This document shows positions 4,416 through 7,565 of a DNA stretch of 7,565 bases, piece by piece. The notes under the pieces were generated by a model. The model was not told the DNA's origin and did not search any database. It saw only the letters and a program-made list of their open reading frames with translations. Position numbers and translations under genes: made by a program. The stretch is from Pseudomonadota bacterium (lineage in GTDB: Bacteria > Pseudomonadota > Alphaproteobacteria > Sphingomonadales > Sphingomonadaceae): the NCBI GenBank assembly GCA_023427285.1, contig JAEZBH010000190.1, forward strand, positions 1-7,565, written 5' to 3'. The number at the start of each line of letters is the position of its first letter. The first letter of the stretch is position 1.

Positions 4416-6455
4416 TTAATTACCCACCGGCTCCCCGCTGAACGCATTCATGGTGAGCAGATCATAGTTGGCAACCGGCTCGTCGTTCTGGTTGGTGATC
4501 TGCACGTCCCAGCGCACTTCGCCGTATTCCCGCCGCGCCTTCTTGGATTTGACCGTCAGGCGCACCTTGATGGCGTCTCCGGGCGAGACCGGCTTGATGA
4601 AGCGCAAGTTATCAAGGCCGTAGTTGGCCAGCACCGGACCCGGCGACGGCTCCACGAACAGCCCCGCCGCAAAGCTGAGCAGCAGATAGCCGTGCGCCAC
4701 CCGGCCGGGGAAGAACGGATTGGCCGCGGCGGCTTCCTCGTCCATGTGCGCATAGAAGGTATCGCCGGTGAATTCGGCGAAGTGCTCGATATCCGCCAGC
4801 GTCACGACGCGCGAGGCCGTGTGAAACGTCTCGCCCAGTTGCAGCGCCTCGAACGGGCGGGTGAACGGGTGCGTGCCCGCGTCTATTTCCGCCCCGCCCC
4901 GGATCCACTGGCGCGAGAGCTGGCCCAGCCGCGTGGGCGAGCCCTGAAGCGCGGTGCGCTGCATGTAGTGCTTCACGCCGCGAATGCCGCCCATTTCCTC
5001 GCCGCCGCCCGCGCGTCCCGGCCCGCCGTGGATCATGTGCGGCAGAGGCGAGCCATGGCCGGTCGATTCCTTGGCGCAGTCCCGGTCGATGAACACGAGG
5101 CGGCCATGGAACGACGCCGTGCCGAACAGCAACGCGTCCGCCACGGCAGGATCGTAGGTGAACACCGAGGCCACAAGACTACCCTCGCCCCGGTTGGCGA
5201 GGCGCACGGCTTCTTCCAGCGTATCGTAGGGCACAATGGTTGCAACCGGGCCGAACGGCTCCACGTCATGCACATGGCTGGCCGTCCATGGATCATCGCA
5301 GCGCAGCAGCACGGGCGGCAGGAACGCGCCCCTCGCCTTGTCTGCGCCCACCACCTCGAAATTCTCAAGGTCGCCGAACACCAGATCCGCCTCGCTGCTG
5401 AGCAGCCTGATCTTGGCCAGCACGTCCTCGCGTTGGTCGTGGCTGGCGAGCGCGCCCATGGTCACGCCCTCGGCCTGCGGATCGCCCACCACCACCTTGG
5501 CCAGCCGCGCTTTCAGCGCCTCTGCCACCGCATCCGCGTGCTGCCTCGGCACGATGGCGCGGCGAATGGCGGTGCATTTCTGGCCCGCCTTGGTGGTCAT
5601 CTCGCGCTGCACTTCCTTCACGTAGAGATCGAACTCCGGCGTGCCCGGACCGGCGTCCGGCCCCAGAATAGAGGCGTTGAGCGAATCGCGCTCGGCGATG
5701 AACTTCACCGCATTGCGAAGAATGTTGGGGTGCGCCTGCAACTTGATGGAGGTTTCCAGCGAGCCGGTGAACGACACCACGTCCTGCGAGGTCAGGTGAT
5801 CGAGCAGATCGCCGGTCGAGCCGACGATAATCTGAAGCGCCCCCTCCGGCAGCAAGCCGGACTCGATCATCATCCGCACCAGCTTTTCCGCCAGATAGGC
5901 GGTGGCCGTTGCGGGCTTGGTGATGACCGGCACGCCCGCCAGGAACGTCGGGGCGAACTTCTCCAGCAAGCCCCAGCACGGGAAGTTGAAGGCATTGATG
6001 TGGACCGCCACGCCTTTCAGCGGCGTGAGCACGTGCAGGCCAACGAACGTGCCGCCCTTCGACAGCGGCTCCACCTCGCCGTCAATCAGGTGATGCTCGT
6101 TCGGCAACTCGCGCTTGCCGCGCGAGGCGTAGGCGAACAGCGTGCCGATGCCGCCCTCAATGTCCACCCAACTGTCGGCTTTGGTTGCGCCGGTCTTGTA
6201 GGAGAGCGCGTAAAGCTCGTCCTTGCGCTCCATCAGGTACACGCCCAATTGCTTCAAAATCTCGGCGCGCTCGGTGAAGGTCATGGCGCGCAGGGCCGGA
6301 CCGCCCACCTCGCGGGCGTAGCGGGCCATGCCGGAAAAATCGATGCCTGCGCTTGAGCACACGCCCATCGGCGCGCCGTCCACCGCGCTGAAAATTTCCG
6401 TCACGCGGCCCTGCGGCTCGATCCAGCGGCCCTCGGCAAAGCTCATCAGCTTCAT
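4416..6455 (-). CDS. paaZ: PaaZ: bifunctional oxepin-CoA hydrolase / 3-oxo-5,6-dehydrosuberyl-CoA semialdehyde dehydrogenase
   Basis: A 679-aa fusion enzyme, close to the 681 aa of E. coli PaaZ. Residues about 1-515 are an NADP-dependent aldehyde dehydrogenase: F-N-F-P (157-160), I-T-K-P (178-181), F-T-G-S (229-232), catalytic Glu255 in F-I-A-E-R-D, and nucleophile Cys294 in G-Q-K-C. Residues about 530-679 are a MaoC-like (R)-hydratase hot-dog domain with Asp565 and His570 in T-G-D-T-F-Y-A-H-M-D and the A-H-G-Y-L loop (587-591). The hydratase half opens the oxepin-CoA ring by hydrolysis; the dehydrogenase half oxidises the reactive semialdehyde before it can cyclise to a dead-end product. The ATG at 6455 follows AAGGAGA with good spacing; the frame runs on to 6530, inside paaG, without support. 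It lies 40 nt after paaG in the same operon. Both active sites look intact. Confidence 0.95.
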   Translation of the reverse strand: MKLMSFAEGRWIEPQGRVTEIFSAVDGAPMGVCSSAGIDFSGMARYAREVGGPALRAMTFTERAEILKQLGVYLMERKDELYALSYKTGATKADSWVDIEGGIGTLFAYASRGKRELPNEHHLIDGEVEPLSKGGTFVGLHVLTPLKGVAVHINAFNFPCWGLLEKFAPTFLAGVPVITKPATATAYLAEKLVRMMIESGLLPEGALQIIVGSTGDLLDHLTSQDVVSFTGSLETSIKLQAHPNILRNAVKFIAERDSLNASILGPDAGPGTPEFDLYVKEVQREMTTKAGQKCTAIRRAIVPRQHADAVAEALKARLAKVVVGDPQAEGVTMGALASHDQREDVLAKIRLLSSEADLVFGDLENFEVVGADKARGAFLPPVLLRCDDPWTASHVHDVEPFGPVATIVPYDTLEEAVRLANRGEGSLVASVFTYDPAVADALLFGTASFHGRLVFIDRDCAKESTGHGSPLPHMIHGGPGRAGGGEEMGGIRGVKHYMQRTALQGSPTRLGQLSRQWIRGGAEIDAGTHPFTRPFEALQLGETFHTASRVVTLADIEHFAEFTGDTFYAHMDEEAAAANPFFPGRVAHGYLLLSFAAGLFVEPSPGPVLANYGLDNLRFIKPVSPGDAIKVRLTVKSKKARREYGEVRWDVQITNQNDEPVANYDLLTMNAFSGEPVGN

Positions 6456-6495
6456 GTGCCAATTCTCCTTCGGAAACGTCGCAGTGACTGGCGCC

Positions 6496-7290
6496 TCACG
6501 CGCCGGTGAAGTTGGGGGTGCGCTTCTCAAGGAAGGCGCTCACGCCCTCGCGGTAGTCGGCGCTGAATCCGGCCTCGCGTTGCAGGTCGCGCTCAAGGTC
6601 GAGTTGCTCGTCGAACGTGTTGGTGGCCGCGGCTCTGATCGCCTGCTTGATGAACGCCAGACCCTTGGTCGGCTGGCTGGCGAAATGGTGGGCCAACGCT
6701 TCCACTTCCGCCTCGAACGCCTCCGGCTCCACCGCCTTCCAGATCATGCCCCAGCGCTCCGCCGTCTCGGCGTCGATCGGCGCGCCCAGCAGCGCCAGCC
6801 CCAGCGCGCGCGGCTGACCAACGGCGCGCGGCAGGCTCCACGTCCCGCCCGAATCCGGCACGAGGCCGAGCTTGCAGAATGCCTGCACGAACTTGGCCGC
6901 CTTGCTGGCAATCACGATATCGCAGGCCAGCGCAATGTTCGCGCCCGCGCCTGCCGCCACGCCGTTGACCGCGCAGATCACCGGCATCTTGAGCGCCGCA
7001 ATCCGCCGCACCAGCGGGTTGTAATTCTTCTCGATGCTCTCGCCGAGATCAACCGCCGCATTGCCGGGCTTCACTGCCCGGTCATCCAGATCCTGGCCCG
7101 CGCAGAAGCCGCGCCCCGCGCCTGTAATCACCAGCACCCGCGCCGTCGTGTCAGCCTCCACCAACCCCAGCGCCTGCTGCACCTCGGCGTGCATGGTCAC
7201 GTTGAAGCTGTTCAGCTTCTCCGGGCGGTTCAGCGTCAGACGGGCAATGCCATCGGTGCAGTCGTAAACAATCGTGGAAAAGGTGGTCAC
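6496..7290 (-). CDS. paaG: PaaG: 1,2-epoxyphenylacetyl-CoA isomerase (crotonase fold)
   Basis: A 264-aa member of the enoyl-CoA hydratase/isomerase superfamily, near the 262 aa of E. coli PaaG. It converts the ring 1,2-epoxide of phenylacetyl-CoA to oxepin-CoA, the substrate of PaaZ next door. Oxyanion-hole segments are G-F-C-A-G-Q-D-L (61-68) and N-G-V-A-A-G-A-G (109-116). The catalytic aspartate is Asp146 in L-G-L-V-P-D-S-G-G-T-W. PaaG signatures include Y-N-P-L-V-R-R (90-96), Q-L-D-L-E-R-D (229-235) and S-A-D-Y-R-E-G-V-S-A-F-L. The GTG at 7290 is chosen because AGGAGG sits four bases upstream (complement of 7295-7300); a TTG at 7311 would place that site inside the gene, and no ATG is available. 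First gene of the paaG-paaZ operon, divergent from paaJ. Confidence 0.93.
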   Translation of the reverse strand: MTTFSTIVYDCTDGIARLTLNRPEKLNSFNVTMHAEVQQALGLVEADTTARVLVITGAGRGFCAGQDLDDRAVKPGNAAVDLGESIEKNYNPLVRRIAALKMPVICAVNGVAAGAGANIALACDIVIASKAAKFVQAFCKLGLVPDSGGTWSLPRAVGQPRALGLALLGAPIDAETAERWGMIWKAVEPEAFEAEVEALAHHFASQPTKGLAFIKQAIRAAATNTFDEQLDLERDLQREAGFSADYREGVSAFLEKRTPNFTGA

Positions 7291-7517
7291 AAGCCCTCCT
7301 GGCGTCTCCAACTGCGGCGTGCCGGCTGTTGCCGCCAGCTTCGCTTCCGCTCATCGCTCCCGACTGGACAGGGCAATGATCTCGAATAATAGTATGGTCG
7401 TTCGGATTATTAACGGCAAGAGCCTTTGCACATCAAACCGCATAGGCCAGACCGGGGGGTGAGCATGGGGTTTTGCGGCAACAGATCTGGCGGCAACGTC
7501 GCCATAGGAGTGAGCGC
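7291..7517. promoter_or_regulatory. Divergent paaG / paaJ control region
   Basis: This 227-bp region has no gene and separates two head-to-head paa operons. It holds the inverted repeat AATAAT (7385-7390), 15 bases, ATTATT (7406-7411), roughly midway. On the minus strand TTAATA (7413-7408), 16 bases, TATTAT (7391-7386) could serve as a weak sigma70 promoter for paaG, so a protein bound to the repeat would cover it. PaaR- or PaaX-type regulators usually control such operons through phenylacetyl-CoA, but I cannot assign the site to either. No clear promoter toward paaJ was seen. Confidence 0.5.
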
Positions 7518-7565
7518 ATGATGACCGATGCCTTCATCTGCGACGGCATTCGCACGCCCATTGGC
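7518..7565 (+). CDS. paaJ: PaaJ: beta-ketoadipyl-CoA / 3-oxo-5,6-dehydrosuberyl-CoA thiolase, N-terminal fragment
   Basis: Only 16 codons are present before the window ends. The N-terminus M-M-T-D-A-F-I-C-D-G-I-R-T-P-I-G matches the conserved A-F-I-C-D-G-I-R-T-P-I-G opening of PaaJ/PcaF thiolases. These cleave acetyl-CoA from 3-oxo-5,6-dehydrosuberyl-CoA and from 3-oxoadipyl-CoA, the steps after PaaZ. AGGAG at 7506-7510 is seven bases before the ATG at 7518; a second ATG follows at once. It could be named pcaF in another context, but the divergent paaG-paaZ genes favour paaJ. Confidence 0.85.
   Translation, partial: MMTDAFICDGIRTPIG

Noticed and set aside
4356..6356. A 666-codon open frame on the plus strand
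   Set aside because: It lies wholly antisense to paaZ, which has intact catalytic motifs. The predicted protein is Arg/His/Leu-rich with no family features, a typical shadow in GC-rich DNA.
6328..7389. A 353-codon open frame on the plus strand
   Set aside because: Antisense to paaG and the 5' end of paaZ, with no ribosome binding site and biased shadow-type composition.
7446..7491. GCCAGA / TCTGGC inverted repeat upstream of paaJ
   Set aside because: Only six-base arms separated by 34 bases; expected by chance in a region this long.
1..7565. CRISPR arrays, insertion sequences, tRNA or rRNA genes
   Set aside because: No regularly spaced repeats, transposase motifs, terminal inverted repeats or RNA-gene signatures were seen.

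Overview
The window looks like chromosome from a moderately GC-rich Alphaproteobacterium. The best clue is three matches to the EcfG general-stress promoter (GGAAC-N16/17-CGTT) within the first 160 bases. The paa gene content and the GC-rich codon use, which produces long antisense shadow ORFs, fit this. I cannot name the genus.

Left part (1-3465): small accessory and stress-type genes. The start of an unknown gene leaves the window leftward (36-1). It shares a back-to-back EcfG-type promoter region with a rightward 75-aa DUF378 membrane protein (221-448). After a strong hairpin and an AT-richer non-coding stretch comes a short regulator made of little more than a LuxR-type HTH. Its best ribosome binding site points to a 10-codon ORF in another frame. 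A leftward two-gene operon follows: a hemerythrin HHE protein (2701-2156) and, 4 nt downstream, a DUF2243 membrane protein (2151-1231) with an unusual GGKP-repeat linker and an extra C-terminal segment. A GNAT acetyltransferase (2935-3465) runs divergently from this operon.

Middle part (3466-4415): a leftward type II toxin-antitoxin pair of the HI1419/HI1420 (RelE/ParE-HigA) kind, toxin gene first. Its promoter is a near-consensus sigma70 site (TTGACA-N16-TATAAA) overlapped by two copies of an 18-bp TGTC-N10-GACA element, probably the autoregulatory operators. Two hairpins then separate it from the catabolic genes.

Right part (4416-7565): the edge of an aerobic phenylacetate degradation cluster. 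paaG (epoxyphenylacetyl-CoA isomerase) and paaZ (bifunctional oxepin-CoA hydrolase / semialdehyde dehydrogenase) run leftward. The first 16 codons of paaJ (beta-ketoadipyl-CoA thiolase) run rightward across a 227-bp divergent control region holding an AATAAT-N15-ATTATT inverted repeat. PaaG, PaaZ and PaaJ act in sequence: isomerisation of the ring epoxide to oxepin-CoA, ring hydrolysis and aldehyde oxidation, then thiolytic cleavage.

I did not find a clearly new multi-gene system. The most notable non-standard signals are the bidirectional EcfG promoter palindrome, the paired toxin-antitoxin operators with a predicted leaderless start, the out-of-frame leader ORF before the LuxR gene, and the DUF2243 fusion.
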